Source of the DNA: Hymenobacter polaris
GTDB taxonomy: Bacteria; Bacteroidota; Bacteroidia; Cytophagales; Hymenobacteraceae
Length of the DNA: 64,000 nt
Reading direction: 5' to 3'
Assembly (NCBI RefSeq): GCF_012927305.1
Contig: NZ_JABBGH010000002.1
Span: 1,406,773 to 1,470,772 of the forward strand
The notes under the pieces were generated by a model. It worked only from the letters and a program-made list of their open reading frames with translations, made no database searches and was not told the origin of the DNA. This document shows positions 1-7,940 of this stretch, one piece after another. The position numbers and the translations under genes were made by a program. Numbering within the stretch: the first letter of the stretch is position 1; each line of letters starts with the position of its first letter.

Positions 1-1325
1 TTGTCGGCCGAGCCCACCTGCTGTTCGATGGCGCGGTAAAAGATGACCGGATTCAGGTATTGCAGCTCTAGCCCGCGTCCCGGACCGCCCGCCACTTCCG
101 ACTCAAACACGCCGATGTTAAAGTTATTCGTGACGTCGAAGCTGAGGTGGTGCAGCGCCAGGTACTTCTTGGGATACACCTGGTCCTGGTTGAGGCGCTG
201 GGCCGTTAGCTCGGCAAACAGGTTCTGGTAGTTGAAGCGCCACACGCGGGTGTTGAGCTTCAGGAAAAAGTACGGCGCGCTGTAGTCGCTGAGTATCAGC
301 GAGCGGTAGCCGTTGCCGATGAAGTTGCGGTCGTGGGCCAGCTGCACGTTGATGTGCCGGGTGGCGGCGTAGGTGATGCCGCCCCGCGCCGTGAAGAAGT
401 CGTAGGCGCTGCCGCCCTCGTTCTTAAAATACTTGGTGTAGCCCTCGTGCGGGGCCACCGGCGCCCCCGGAATAATGTCGCGCTGAATGCGCTGCTGCAC
501 CCAGCCCGGCACGGCCTCCTGGTTGTCTGTGAAGAAGCCGTAGAACCCGAGGCGCCGGTCAATAAGCCCTTCGAAGGCCGCGCCGCGCGTGTTCACGTAG
601 CGCAGGCCGCCGAGGCTGCCTTCGCCGCTGTCGGCGCCACCTTGCAGCAGCAGCACCGGGTTCAGCCGGAACGTGAAGTCGCGCGTCTGCACGTGGTAGA
701 GGTCGGTCTGGTCGCGGTAGAAGTACTTGAGGAAGGGCTGCTTGCTTGCATTCAAGCTGTCGCCCAGCGGCGAGTACATCCAGTTGTCCTTCAGCAAATA
801 CTCGGCGTTGAAGCGGTCAGCGGCCGAAAGCATTTCGCTGCCTTCCAGCACGCGCTCGCCCAGGCCCGCAGCGGCGGCGCGGGTGTAGGGCCGCACGCTG
901 GTATGGGGGTCCTGCAGGCTATCGGGCCCATACTTGATGGCGTAGCGGTCGAGCAGCCGGTAGGTGTTCACGTCGAGCGGCACGTAGAGCGCGCCCTGAT
1001 ACTCGCGCACGCGGCGCACGCTCCTAGGGGCCGGCGCGGTGGGCACAGCGGGGGCAGGAGTAGCAGTGGGTGCCACGGCGGCCGGGGCTGGCGCGGGAGC
1101 CGGGGTAGAAGCCGGCGCGGTAGGCGCGGGAGCTGGGGCCGGCGCGTCAACCTTCACGGGGCGATTGCCGCGGTCGGTTTTCGTTTTAGGGTCTTCGGGT
1201 AGGGGCTGGTCGAAGATGTACCAGTTAGTGGTATTGGAGGCGGGCGGGGTGGGCGCGGGGGTAGTTTGCGCCGCTAGCCGGCCAGCCAAGGCAAATAGCG
1301 ATACGAAGAATAAGTACTGTTTCAT
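1..1325 (-). CDS. Partial outer-membrane protein, RemB/Wzi-like
   Basis: An unbroken minus-strand reading frame starts at ATG 1325 and runs off the window's left edge, so the C-terminus is missing. The first ~20 residues form a signal peptide (MKQYLFFVSLFALAGRLAAQ), followed by a Pro/Ala-rich linker of about 60 residues. The rest is rich in alternating aromatic and polar residues, as in outer-membrane beta-barrels. A segment near the left edge (LQYLNPVIFYRAIEQQVGS) resembles the gliding-motility RemB and capsule-assembly Wzi-like families of Bacteroidota. I infer an outer-membrane role in surface polysaccharide or motility. The family assignment is from memory of motifs; the signal peptide and open frame are seen directly. 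Confidence 0.6.
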   Translation of the reverse strand, partial: MKQYLFFVSLFALAGRLAAQTTPAPTPPASNTTNWYIFDQPLPEDPKTKTDRGNRPVKVDAPAPAPAPTAPASTPAPAPAPAAVAPTATPAPAVPTAPAPRSVRRVREYQGALYVPLDVNTYRLLDRYAIKYGPDSLQDPHTSVRPYTRAAAAGLGERVLEGSEMLSAADRFNAEYLLKDNWMYSPLGDSLNASKQPFLKYFYRDQTDLYHVQTRDFTFRLNPVLLLQGGADSGEGSLGGLRYVNTRGAAFEGLIDRRLGFYGFFTDNQEAVPGWVQQRIQRDIIPGAPVAPHEGYTKYFKNEGGSAYDFFTARGGITYAATRHINVQLAHDRNFIGNGYRSLILSDYSAPYFFLKLNTRVWRFNYQNLFAELTAQRLNQDQVYPKKYLALHHLSFDVTNNFNIGVFESEVAGGPGRGLELQYLNPVIFYRAIEQQVGSAD

Positions 1326-1360
1326 TAAGTATATAAAGTACCCGAACGCGGTAGGGTGCG

Positions 1361-1368
1361 CAAAATTA
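1361..1368 (-). promoter_or_regulatory. Candidate -7 element of the RemB-like gene
   Basis: Read on the minus strand this is TAATTTTG, matching the Bacteroidota -7 consensus TAnnTTTG, 35 nt upstream of the start codon. No TTTG or CTTG was found at the usual -33 spacing, so support is moderate. Confidence 0.4.
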
Positions 1369-1465
1369 CGCCCTAGGCCGCCGCCCCGGTTTTAATGCCA
1401 CCTTTGCTGGCTGGCCCGCCGCTTTGCCGCGCCTGAGGCCACCTTGCCTGCTGCTCCCGCTCGCC

Positions 1466-2413
1466 GTGCTGCGCCTCCTGCCTTTTTCTGCCCTCGACCT
1501 AGCCCGCTGGGCGGCCTGCCTGGCCGCCAGCCCGGCCGCCCCGCCCTACGCCCAGGCGTGGTGGCTGGCCGCCACGGCCGGCCGCTGGGCCGCCGTGGTT
1601 GAGGTTGGCCCCGCGGGCGAGTACCGCTCGCTGCTGCCCTTGCCCTACAAGTGGCGCCCTAGGGGCCGCGTGGGCTACCAGCCCTTGTTTACCCAGCAGC
1701 TGGGATTGGTGCTCACGCCCGCCAGCCAGCACCTTAACCTAGCTGAGTACCTGGCGCTGGCCGCCAAGTTCTGCGGCGAGTTTTACCAGCAGCTCGCGCC
1801 CGGTGCCCAGCCATTGCCGCCCCTGCCACCCGGCTTCCGCGCCACCGAGCGCCGCACCTACTGCCTCGACCTGGGCCTAGGGCCCGCCCAGCTGCAGGCC
1901 GGCTACGCTCCCGACTACCGCCGCCGCCTGCGCCGCCAGGCCGAAGCCGCTGCGCCGCTGCAAGTAACAGAAAGCGTTAACGTAGAAGAAGTTATTCAAC
2001 TGTTTCTAACGTATAAAAACGCTGCTGCTACCGGCCTGCGCCCGCGCCACTACGCGCCGCTGCGGCGGCTGTGGGCAGCGGCGCGCGCGCGCGGGCTGGC
2101 CGAGCTGCGCCAGGTGCGCCACCCGGCCACCGATGAGCTACTGGCCGGCGCTCTGTTTATAAAGCACGCGGGCGGGGTGGTATACCTGTTTGCGGCAGCC
2201 TCGGCAGCGGGGCGGGCGGCGGGCGCCCCGCTGCTGCTGCTCGACGAGGCCCTGCGCCGCCACGCCGGTCAGTCGGGGCAGGTATTCGATTTTGAAGGGG
2301 GCAGCCAGCCTGAGATTGGCCGGTTTTTCGCCAATTTCGGGGCGCGGCCCGTACTATATCCGGCCGTATCGTATTCCCGTTCCCCCTGGTTTTTCGCATG
2401 GAAGCGCCCCTAG
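1466..2413 (+). CDS. FemAB/GNAT-like acyltransferase
   Basis: The protein resembles Bacteroidota FemAB-type proteins of the acyl-CoA N-acyltransferase fold. The N-terminus (LRLLPFSALDLARWAACLAA) and the later segments RTYCLDLG, ADYRRRLRR-like and FDFEGGSQPEIGRFF are typical. The GGS-x-x-x-IGRFF stretch near the C-terminus is the usual signature of this group. I chose GTG 1466 because family members begin just before LRLLPF; an upstream TTG at 1424 would add 14 low-complexity residues. The last 16 nt overlap upp, so the two are probably co-transcribed. The substrate is unknown; peptidoglycan-bridge or other aminoacyl transfer is only a family-level guess. Confidence 0.65.
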   Translation: MLRLLPFSALDLARWAACLAASPAAPPYAQAWWLAATAGRWAAVVEVGPAGEYRSLLPLPYKWRPRGRVGYQPLFTQQLGLVLTPASQHLNLAEYLALAAKFCGEFYQQLAPGAQPLPPLPPGFRATERRTYCLDLGLGPAQLQAGYAPDYRRRLRRQAEAAAPLQVTESVNVEEVIQLFLTYKNAAATGLRPRHYAPLRRLWAAARARGLAELRQVRHPATDELLAGALFIKHAGGVVYLFAAASAAGRAAGAPLLLLDEALRRHAGQSGQVFDFEGGSQPEIGRFFANFGARPVLYPAVSYSRSPWFFAWKRP

Positions 2414-3087
2414 CTACTCCCGCCCCCGCCTCGCCCCAGCCTGAGCGCTTGCATGTTGTGTGCGCCGAGCCCAGCATTGCCAATCATTTCCTGGCCGAGC
2501 TGCGCGATGTGCAGGTGCAAACCGATAGCCTACGCTTCCGCCGCAACCTGCAGCGCCTGGGCGAAATAATGGCCGTGCGCATCAGCGAATTTTTGAGCTA
2601 TACGCCCCAGACCGTGCAAACACCCCTAGGCGAAGCCCCCAGCCAGCTGCTGCGCGATTTTCCGGTGCTGGCCACCGTGCTGCGGGCCGGCCTGCCCTTC
2701 CACCAGGGCTTCCTCAATTATTTCGACCAGTCGCCCAGCGCCTTTGCCGCCGCCTACCGCATCGAGGGTACGGCCCAGGTGCGCGTGCAACTCGACTACC
2801 TCACAGCCCCGCGCCTCGACGAGCGCGTGCTTATCCTGGCCGACCCCATGCTAGCTAGCGGCCGCAGCCTGGTGCAAACCTACCGGGCTATGCTGCGCTT
2901 CGGCACCCCTAGGCAGGTACACATCGCGGCCGTTATCGCCTCGCCCGAGGGCGTGGCCCACGTGATGAGCGAGATTCCCGAGGCCACGCTTTGGGTAGCG
3001 GCCGTTGATAGCCACCTCAACGAGCAGGCCTACATCATCCCCGGCCTGGGTGACGCCGGCGATTTGGCTTTTGGCAGTAAAATTTAG
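2398..3087 (+). CDS. upp: Uracil phosphoribosyltransferase
   Basis: Converts uracil and PRPP to UMP in pyrimidine salvage, in the cytosol. The PRPP-binding loop is visible as VLILADPMLASGRSLV (residues ~143-158), and the C-terminal uracil-binding segment as IPGLGDAGDLAFG. At 229 residues it is slightly longer than the usual ~210 because of a Pro/Ala-rich N-terminal tail of about 15 residues. ATG 2398 lies inside the end of the acyltransferase gene, suggesting translational coupling. The GDAGDL sequence replaces the commoner GDAGDR, a mild variation seen in related phyla. No nearby partner for de novo pyrimidine synthesis was found. Confidence 0.95.
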   Translation: MEAPLATPAPASPQPERLHVVCAEPSIANHFLAELRDVQVQTDSLRFRRNLQRLGEIMAVRISEFLSYTPQTVQTPLGEAPSQLLRDFPVLATVLRAGLPFHQGFLNYFDQSPSAFAAAYRIEGTAQVRVQLDYLTAPRLDERVLILADPMLASGRSLVQTYRAMLRFGTPRQVHIAAVIASPEGVAHVMSEIPEATLWVAAVDSHLNEQAYIIPGLGDAGDLAFGSKI

Positions 3088-3372
3088 GACGCAGGTGTGC
3101 GTTCCTAGCCGTGGCTCGTTGTATCTTCATCGGGCCATTTCGCCGGTTGCCGGCGCGGGACTACCGCTAGGCAAGCGCAGCAAAAGACGAGCCTGGAGTG
3201 CCGGCGCCACCAGTTCGGCACGGAAGTAGTAATAGAAAGTAATAATCTAAGATTCACAGCCTAGCGAGTAAACCACTACAGGAAATTGTCTATTTTTGCT
3301 GCTGCACCCACTAGGCTATACAGTAGCACTTATTCTTTTGTTGTTTTTCCTGTATTCGTGTTGCAATTTGCT

Positions 3373-3804
3373 ATGAAGCTCGCTTCGGTATTCTTATTAA
3401 GTACGGTCAAGTTCTTGGGTGGGCCGCTGGCGGGCAGCAGCATGGGTATTGGCTTCTGGCCCACCCTGCTGCTTACGGTAGCGGGCATGATGACGAGCGT
3501 GTTTCTTATTTCGGGCGTGGGCCGTCGCTGGGTGCGCCACCGCCAGCAGCAACGCCGCCTGCGCCGGGTGCCCATGTTCTCGAAGCGCTCGCGCAACATT
3601 ATTAAGGTCTTTAAAAAATTTGGGATGGGCGGCATCGCCTTCCTTACGCCGGTGCTGCTTTCGCCCATCGGGGGCACCGTTATTGCCACGCTGCTCGGGG
3701 TGCCGCGCCGCCGCATCATGCTGCACATGCTGTGGAGCGCGGTGCTCTGGGGCGGCATCCTCACGCTGGCCAGCGCCCGCCTAGGGCACCTGCTGCATCA
3801 CTAG
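3373..3804 (+). CDS. Small conserved membrane protein
   Basis: A 143-residue protein with at least three hydrophobic segments (about residues 2-20, 27-50 and 85-140) and a very basic cytoplasmic loop between them (RRWVRHRQQQRRLRR). The GGIAFLTPVLLSPIGGTVIATLLG segment resembles small multidrug-export or DedA-like membrane proteins of Bacteroidota, but I cannot name a family with certainty. ATG 3373 is preferred; an upstream TTG at 3286 would add 29 residues without membrane or signal character. The gene stands alone between upp and the MscS channel gene, with an intrinsic terminator downstream. Confidence 0.6.
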   Translation: MKLASVFLLSTVKFLGGPLAGSSMGIGFWPTLLLTVAGMMTSVFLISGVGRRWVRHRQQQRRLRRVPMFSKRSRNIIKVFKKFGMGGIAFLTPVLLSPIGGTVIATLLGVPRRRIMLHMLWSAVLWGGILTLASARLGHLLHH

Positions 3805-3894
3805 TAGCATCCGTGGGCCGGTATGTAGCGCACAGCCCGGTCGGCCCCGCAGTTGTGGAGGAGTCATCGAGGCGGCAGTATTTTCGCCGCTAGC

Positions 3895-3926
3895 GCCTGC
3901 TGGCTAATTGCTGGCAGGCTTTTTTT
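3895..3926 (+). terminator. Intrinsic terminator abutting mscS start
   Basis: A stem of about 10 bp (GCCTGCTGGC with GCTGGCAGGC, including G-T pairs) closes a TAATT loop and is followed directly by seven T residues at 3920-3926. The next gene's ATG begins at 3928, one base after the T-run. It presumably ends transcription from the upstream membrane-protein gene. Confidence 0.65.
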
Positions 3927-3927
3927 G

Positions 3928-5805
3928 ATGAAAAGCTTCTTTTTTCAATGCCTGCTAGGGTGCGCACTGCTGGCGGCCAGCTTGCGCACGGCCGCCCAGG
4001 TGGCTAGCGTGCCTGCTGCCCCGTCTGCCGCGCAGGTGCCCGCCGCGCCGCCGCACGACACCACCCGCACCCAAGCCCTCACCGCTGATACGCGCACCCT
4101 GCGCCAGCTCGACTCGCTACGCCGCACTACCAGCGCCCACCTCGGCCAGCTGCAGCAGGAGCTGGCGCGGGTGCAAGCTACCCAGGCCACCAGCCAGGAT
4201 GTGGCCCGCCTGCGCCAGCTGCGCCAGGAAGTAGCCGGCTTGCGCGCCGCCGACTCGCTGCGCCACGCCCACGCCCGTCGCTACATCGACTCGCTGAAGC
4301 TGCACGCGCGGGGCTACCCCGTGGTGGTGCGCCAGGATACGCTGTTCGACGTGTACACCAAGCTCGGGCCCTTCCGCCCCCGCGAGCGCGCCGCCCTCAT
4401 TGCCCAGAAGGTGCAGCGCCTACAAACCGACATCGGCGAGTTTCACCCCGACTCGCTGCGCCTGACCCCGGCCGAGCAAACCACGGATTTAACTTATGGC
4501 GAGCAGGTTATCCAAAGTATCTCCGACAACGATGCGCTGTGGATGAACGTGCCCCGCGACTCGCTGGCCCGCTTTTACCGCGCCCGCATTCTAGGGGCTG
4601 TGCAGCACTACCGCGATACGCACAGCGTCAGTAACTTACTGAAAGATGTCGGCCTAGCGGCGTTGGTACTGGTGGTGTTCTACTTCGTGGTGCGCTTGGT
4701 TAATGGGGGCTTCCGCTGGGTCGAGCTACGCCTTACCGAGCGCGAGGAAACCTGGTTTCACGGCGTGAAGCTGGGCAACTACGAATTGTTTACGCCCCGC
4801 CGCGAGCTGGACGCCGCGCTGCTGCTCATTAACCTGCTGCGCTGGACGGTGATTCTGCTCATCATCTACCTGGTGCTGCCGCTGCTCTTCAGCCTCTTTC
4901 CAGGCACGCAGCACATGGCCGATACGCTACTGGGCTACGTGCTCACGCCGCTGCGCCGCATGGGACTGGCCGTGTGGCACTACCTGCCCGATTTGGTAAC
5001 TATCCTGGTCATTGTCACGGTATTCCGCTACTTCCTGCGCGGTATCAACTTCCTGAAAAATGAAATTCAGGCCGGGCGGCTCACCATCGAGGGCTTCTAC
5101 CCCGACTGGGCCAACCCCACCTACCAGATTATTCGGGTGCTGGTGTTCGCCTTTCTGCTGGTCGTCATCTTCCCCTACCTGCCCGGCTCCGACTCGCCCA
5201 TCTTCAAGGGGGTGTCGGTGTTTCTGGGGTTTCTGTTCACATTCGGCTCGGCCGGCTCGCTCTCTAACATCGTGGCCGGGCTGGTGCTCACCTACATGCG
5301 CGCCTACAAGCTCGGCGACCGGGTGAAAATCGGGGACGTGACCGGCGACATCATCGAAAAAAATCTGCTCGTGACCCGCGTTCGCACCATCAAGAACGAG
5401 GAAATCACCATTCCCAATTCCACCATCATGAGCAGCTACACCACCAACTACAGCGCCGCCGCGCCCACCCGCGGCCTCATCCTGCATACCACTGTCACCA
5501 TCGGCTACGATGTAGCTTGGCAGCAAGTGCATAAGATGCTGCTAGCCGCCGCCGCCCAGGTGCCCGACCTGCTGCCCGACCCCACTCCCTTCGTGCTCCA
5601 AACCAGCCTCGATGACTACTACGTGAGCTACCAGCTCAACGCCTACACCCGCGAGGCCAGCCGCCAGGCCGTCCTGTATTCACTGCTCCACCAGCATATC
5701 CAGGACCAGTTCAACCAGGCTGGCGTAGAAATCATGTCGCCCCACTACCGCGCCGTGCGGGACGGGAACGCGCCGGCCATGCCGGAAAAGGGGGCGGGGG
5801 AGTAG
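3928..5805 (+). CDS. MscS-family mechanosensitive channel
   Basis: A 625-residue protein in the inner membrane that likely releases solutes during osmotic downshock. It begins with a signal peptide (MKSFFFQCLLGCALLAASLRTAAQ), then a periplasmic region of ~200 residues rich in Gln, Leu and Arg, probably coiled coil. At least five transmembrane segments follow between residues ~235 and 470. The MscS pore and beta domain are clear: FGSAGSLSNIVAGLVLTYMR, then YKLGDRVKIGDVTGDIIE and NEEITIPNSTIMSS. The C-terminal cytoplasmic vestibule ends with Gly/Ala-rich residues. ATG 3928 starts at the signal peptide; an upstream TTG frame from 3853 adds 25 residues and would read through the terminator hairpin. 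Confidence 0.92.
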   Translation: MKSFFFQCLLGCALLAASLRTAAQVASVPAAPSAAQVPAAPPHDTTRTQALTADTRTLRQLDSLRRTTSAHLGQLQQELARVQATQATSQDVARLRQLRQEVAGLRAADSLRHAHARRYIDSLKLHARGYPVVVRQDTLFDVYTKLGPFRPRERAALIAQKVQRLQTDIGEFHPDSLRLTPAEQTTDLTYGEQVIQSISDNDALWMNVPRDSLARFYRARILGAVQHYRDTHSVSNLLKDVGLAALVLVVFYFVVRLVNGGFRWVELRLTEREETWFHGVKLGNYELFTPRRELDAALLLINLLRWTVILLIIYLVLPLLFSLFPGTQHMADTLLGYVLTPLRRMGLAVWHYLPDLVTILVIVTVFRYFLRGINFLKNEIQAGRLTIEGFYPDWANPTYQIIRVLVFAFLLVVIFPYLPGSDSPIFKGVSVFLGFLFTFGSAGSLSNIVAGLVLTYMRAYKLGDRVKIGDVTGDIIEKNLLVTRVRTIKNEEITIPNSTIMSSYTTNYSAAAPTRGLILHTTVTIGYDVAWQQVHKMLLAAAAQVPDLLPDPTPFVLQTSLDDYYVSYQLNAYTREASRQAVLYSLLHQHIQDQFNQAGVEIMSPHYRAVRDGNAPAMPEKGAGE

Positions 5806-6515
5806 GATAATACTTGAGAAAGTGATACTTTTGAAAAGCTGCTTGATGAACTTATGCTTAGTATTTTCTGATGAGTAATATTGAAAGATACAGGGGTTTA
5901 CAACTGTCAAGAGTATCTAGTATGATACTAGGTCAGATGTTTGATAATGTTTCTGGTGATGAAGTGTCGTTGTTAAGTATAGTAATAGAAGATTTTAATA
6001 TTAATATCAAAGACTTAAGCTCCTTTCTTTATTTTATCTACAAAATAGATGGCCTCTTTAGTCAAAAAGGTTTTAATAGTTATTCTAAAACAAAAGAAAA
6101 TCAGATTCATATAAATAGAATAACAACAGGTTCAATAATTATTGAAATTGAAAATGAAATCCATAAAGTAGGTACTGAGAATTTAATAATAATTTATTTT
6201 GCTATTAAAACTATATACAGGACTGGTGGTATGCTAGTTGATGGTTTAACTAAATTCTATGAAATTGGAACTAAAAGGGAGGATTATTTAGAAAAGCGTG
6301 AAAGAAGACAGATGCGTAAGCACATTAGGGAAGCAATAAATGAAGAAATTGAGTTGTCTAATCTTGATAAGAAGAATAAGGAAAAGCTTGTAGATTTATT
6401 GGATGATATATACGTCAAAATAGCCGGGATTTAAATTCAATTAATTCCTTGGTTAAAAAGAAGATTAAAAGTGTTACTTTAAAAGTAAAGAAGAAATAAA
6501 TTTATATTTATCGAG
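5806..6515. other. AT-rich insert
   Basis: From just after the mscS stop to about 6515 the sequence shifts to roughly 30% GC, against 60-65% on both sides, and then returns sharply at the antitoxin gene. It carries a single gene (5871-6434). No flanking direct repeat, integrase or insertion-sequence ends were found. The composition break points to recent transfer. Confidence 0.75.
5871..6434 (+). CDS. AT-rich orphan protein, unknown
   Basis: A 187-residue protein that I do not recognise. Codon use is strongly AT-biased (AAA, ATA, TTA, AAT), unlike every neighbour. The first ~60 residues are mixed, a middle stretch has HINRITTGSIIIEIENEIHK, then a hydrophobic helix-like segment (NLIIIYFAIKTIYRTGGMLV, ~104-123), and a highly charged C-terminal half rich in Lys, Glu and Arg (KREDYLEKRERRQMRKHIRE). 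The hydrophobic stretch might be a membrane helix or a buried helix. It sits immediately upstream of a toxin-antitoxin pair, so a defence or island-borne role is possible, but nothing in the sequence proves a function. Confidence 0.6.
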   Translation: MSNIERYRGLQLSRVSSMILGQMFDNVSGDEVSLLSIVIEDFNINIKDLSSFLYFIYKIDGLFSQKGFNSYSKTKENQIHINRITTGSIIIEIENEIHKVGTENLIIIYFAIKTIYRTGGMLVDGLTKFYEIGTKREDYLEKRERRQMRKHIREAINEEIELSNLDKKNKEKLVDLLDDIYVKIAGI

Positions 6516-6522
6516 AGCACAA

Positions 6523-6753
6523 ATGACCAAGCAAGCCATCATCACTCGCACGGCCGAAGTAATCAACCAACTGCCCGATGCTCAGGCCGCTGAGATTTCG
6601 GATTTCGTGGAGTTCATTCTGAAGCGGTATGAGGAGCATAAGCTCACGCAGGGTATTCAAAAGCTAACCGCTGAAAGCCAGGCGTTTGCTTTCTTACACG
6701 ACGAGGCGGAATTGTACACTGAAGCCGACCTAAAAGAAGTGTACGATGGCTAA
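6523..6753 (+). CDS. Antitoxin of MazF/PemK-type pair
   Basis: A 76-residue acidic protein (QAAEISDFVEFILKRYEEHK in the first half, EAELYTEADLKEVYDG at the end), similar to short DUF2281-type antitoxins. The N-terminal half probably binds DNA or dimerises and the acidic C-terminus probably covers the toxin. It overlaps the toxin gene by 8 nt (ATGGCTAA), the usual arrangement for such pairs. GC content returns to the chromosomal norm here, so the pair was probably not acquired together with the AT-rich gene, although the junction lies only a few bases upstream. Confidence 0.75.
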   Translation: MTKQAIITRTAEVINQLPDAQAAEISDFVEFILKRYEEHKLTQGIQKLTAESQAFAFLHDEAELYTEADLKEVYDG

Positions 6754-7066
6754 GGGTGACATTGTGCTGATTACGTTCCTGTTCACCAATTTGAGCGGCA
6801 GTAAGTTGCGCCCGGCCGTGGTGTTGGCCGAAACCAGCCTCGACCTGACGGCTTGCTTCGTCACTACGCAGCTACAGTGGCAGGAAGCGACTGACGTAGT
6901 ACTGATGCCTAGCTCCACCAACGGCATCCGTAAGCCATCGCTCATCCGCGTCAGCAAGCTTGCCACGCTCGACCGCAAGCTAGCCAAAGGGCTGCTGGGC
7001 CGGCTAAGCCAGGCGGAAATGGCCGGCCTCGACCACGGGTTGAAAACGCTGCTGCAACTGCCCTAG
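6746..7066 (+). CDS. MazF/PemK-family toxin
   Basis: A 106-residue protein with the MazF/PemK fold signatures GDIVLITFLFTNLSGSKLRP at the N-terminus, AVVLAE next, and PSLIRVSKLATLDRKL in the second half, where the conserved Ser and Arg of the RNA-binding groove lie. Members are sequence-specific endoribonucleases that stop translation when freed from the antitoxin. It is translationally coupled to the antitoxin upstream, and the AraC-family regulator gene begins 6 nt after its stop. Confidence 0.85.
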   Translation: MAKGDIVLITFLFTNLSGSKLRPAVVLAETSLDLTACFVTTQLQWQEATDVVLMPSSTNGIRKPSLIRVSKLATLDRKLAKGLLGRLSQAEMAGLDHGLKTLLQLP

Positions 7067-7072
7067 CCCCCC

Positions 7073-7894
7073 ATGCCCCCCTACGAGTTAGCGCCGCCCG
7101 CCGAGCTGCGAAACACCATCAAGTGCTTCTGGCACTTCGGCCTGGACCTGGGCGCGGGGCCGGCCGACTTTGAGGTGCTGCCCGATGGCTACGCGGAAAT
7201 TATTTTCTACTTCGGCGGCGCTAGTGGCTTGGCTACCAAGGTCGGCCGCCAGCTGCTGCCGTCGCCGTTTGTGGTGGGGCTGCTCGATGGGCCGGTGCAG
7301 TTTGTGGGCAGCGGGCGGTTTGAGGTGTTGGGTATCAAATGCTTTCCGTGGGCGGTGACGGAGCTGCTGGGGCTGCCGGCCGGGCGGGGTGGGGTGCAGG
7401 TGGTGCTACACTCGCTGGCGCAGCTGCAAGCTCCTTTGCAAGCGTTGGTGCAGGCCGGCCGCATAGACGAGGCCCTGGCCGAGGCGGCGCGGTACTTTCT
7501 GGCCATCCGGCCGGGCGCGGCCACTGCCGACCCGCTGCCCTACCAGGCGGGCGCGGCCATGCGCGAGGCCAACGGCACGCTGCCGGTGCGCGAGGTAGCC
7601 GCCGCCACCCACGCCACGGTGCGCACCCTGGAGCGCCGCTTCAAGCAGGCGGCTGGCCACACGGTGAAGGACGTGTCGGCGCTGATACGCTTCGAGCAGG
7701 TGCGCGACCAGCTGTGGGACAACCCCAACGCCAGCCTAGCCATCCTGGCGCACGCGCTCGGCTACGCTGACCAGTCGCACCTGGGCCGCGAGTTTCGGCG
7801 CTACAGCGGCACCACGCCCGCCGCCTTCGCCCGCCAGGTAAAGCAGGCGAGACAGAGGGCCGGTCGTGATTTTGTCGCGTTTGTCCTAACCTGA
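7073..7894 (+). CDS. AraC-family transcriptional regulator
   Basis: A 273-residue regulator. The N-terminal ~150 residues resemble the cupin-like ligand or sensory region common in Bacteroidota AraC proteins (opening with PPAELRNTIKCFWHF and then VLPDGYAEIIFYFG). The C-terminal AraC DNA-binding domain has two helix-turn-helix units: LPVREVAAATHATVRTLERRF, and later LAILAHALGYADQSHLGREF before the closing SGTTPAAFARQ. It lies 47 nt upstream of a co-directional FAD monooxygenase gene, the likely target. The inducer is not predictable. Confidence 0.88.
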   Translation: MPPYELAPPAELRNTIKCFWHFGLDLGAGPADFEVLPDGYAEIIFYFGGASGLATKVGRQLLPSPFVVGLLDGPVQFVGSGRFEVLGIKCFPWAVTELLGLPAGRGGVQVVLHSLAQLQAPLQALVQAGRIDEALAEAARYFLAIRPGAATADPLPYQAGAAMREANGTLPVREVAAATHATVRTLERRFKQAAGHTVKDVSALIRFEQVRDQLWDNPNASLAILAHALGYADQSHLGREFRRYSGTTPAAFARQVKQARQRAGRDFVAFVLT

Positions 7895-7940
7895 GCCTAG
7901 GGCGGGCGGGAACTTTGCGGCGTACCAATTCTCGTAGCAA

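Noticed and set aside
333..1202. A 289-codon plus-strand open frame
   Set aside because: It is antisense to the RemB-like gene, whose frame carries a signal peptide and beta-barrel-like sequence; the plus-strand translation is Val/Ala/His-rich with no motif.
4927..5532. A 201-codon minus-strand open frame
   Set aside because: It lies inside the MscS domain coding sequence, where the plus-strand protein is clearly conserved; a GC-rich antisense shadow.
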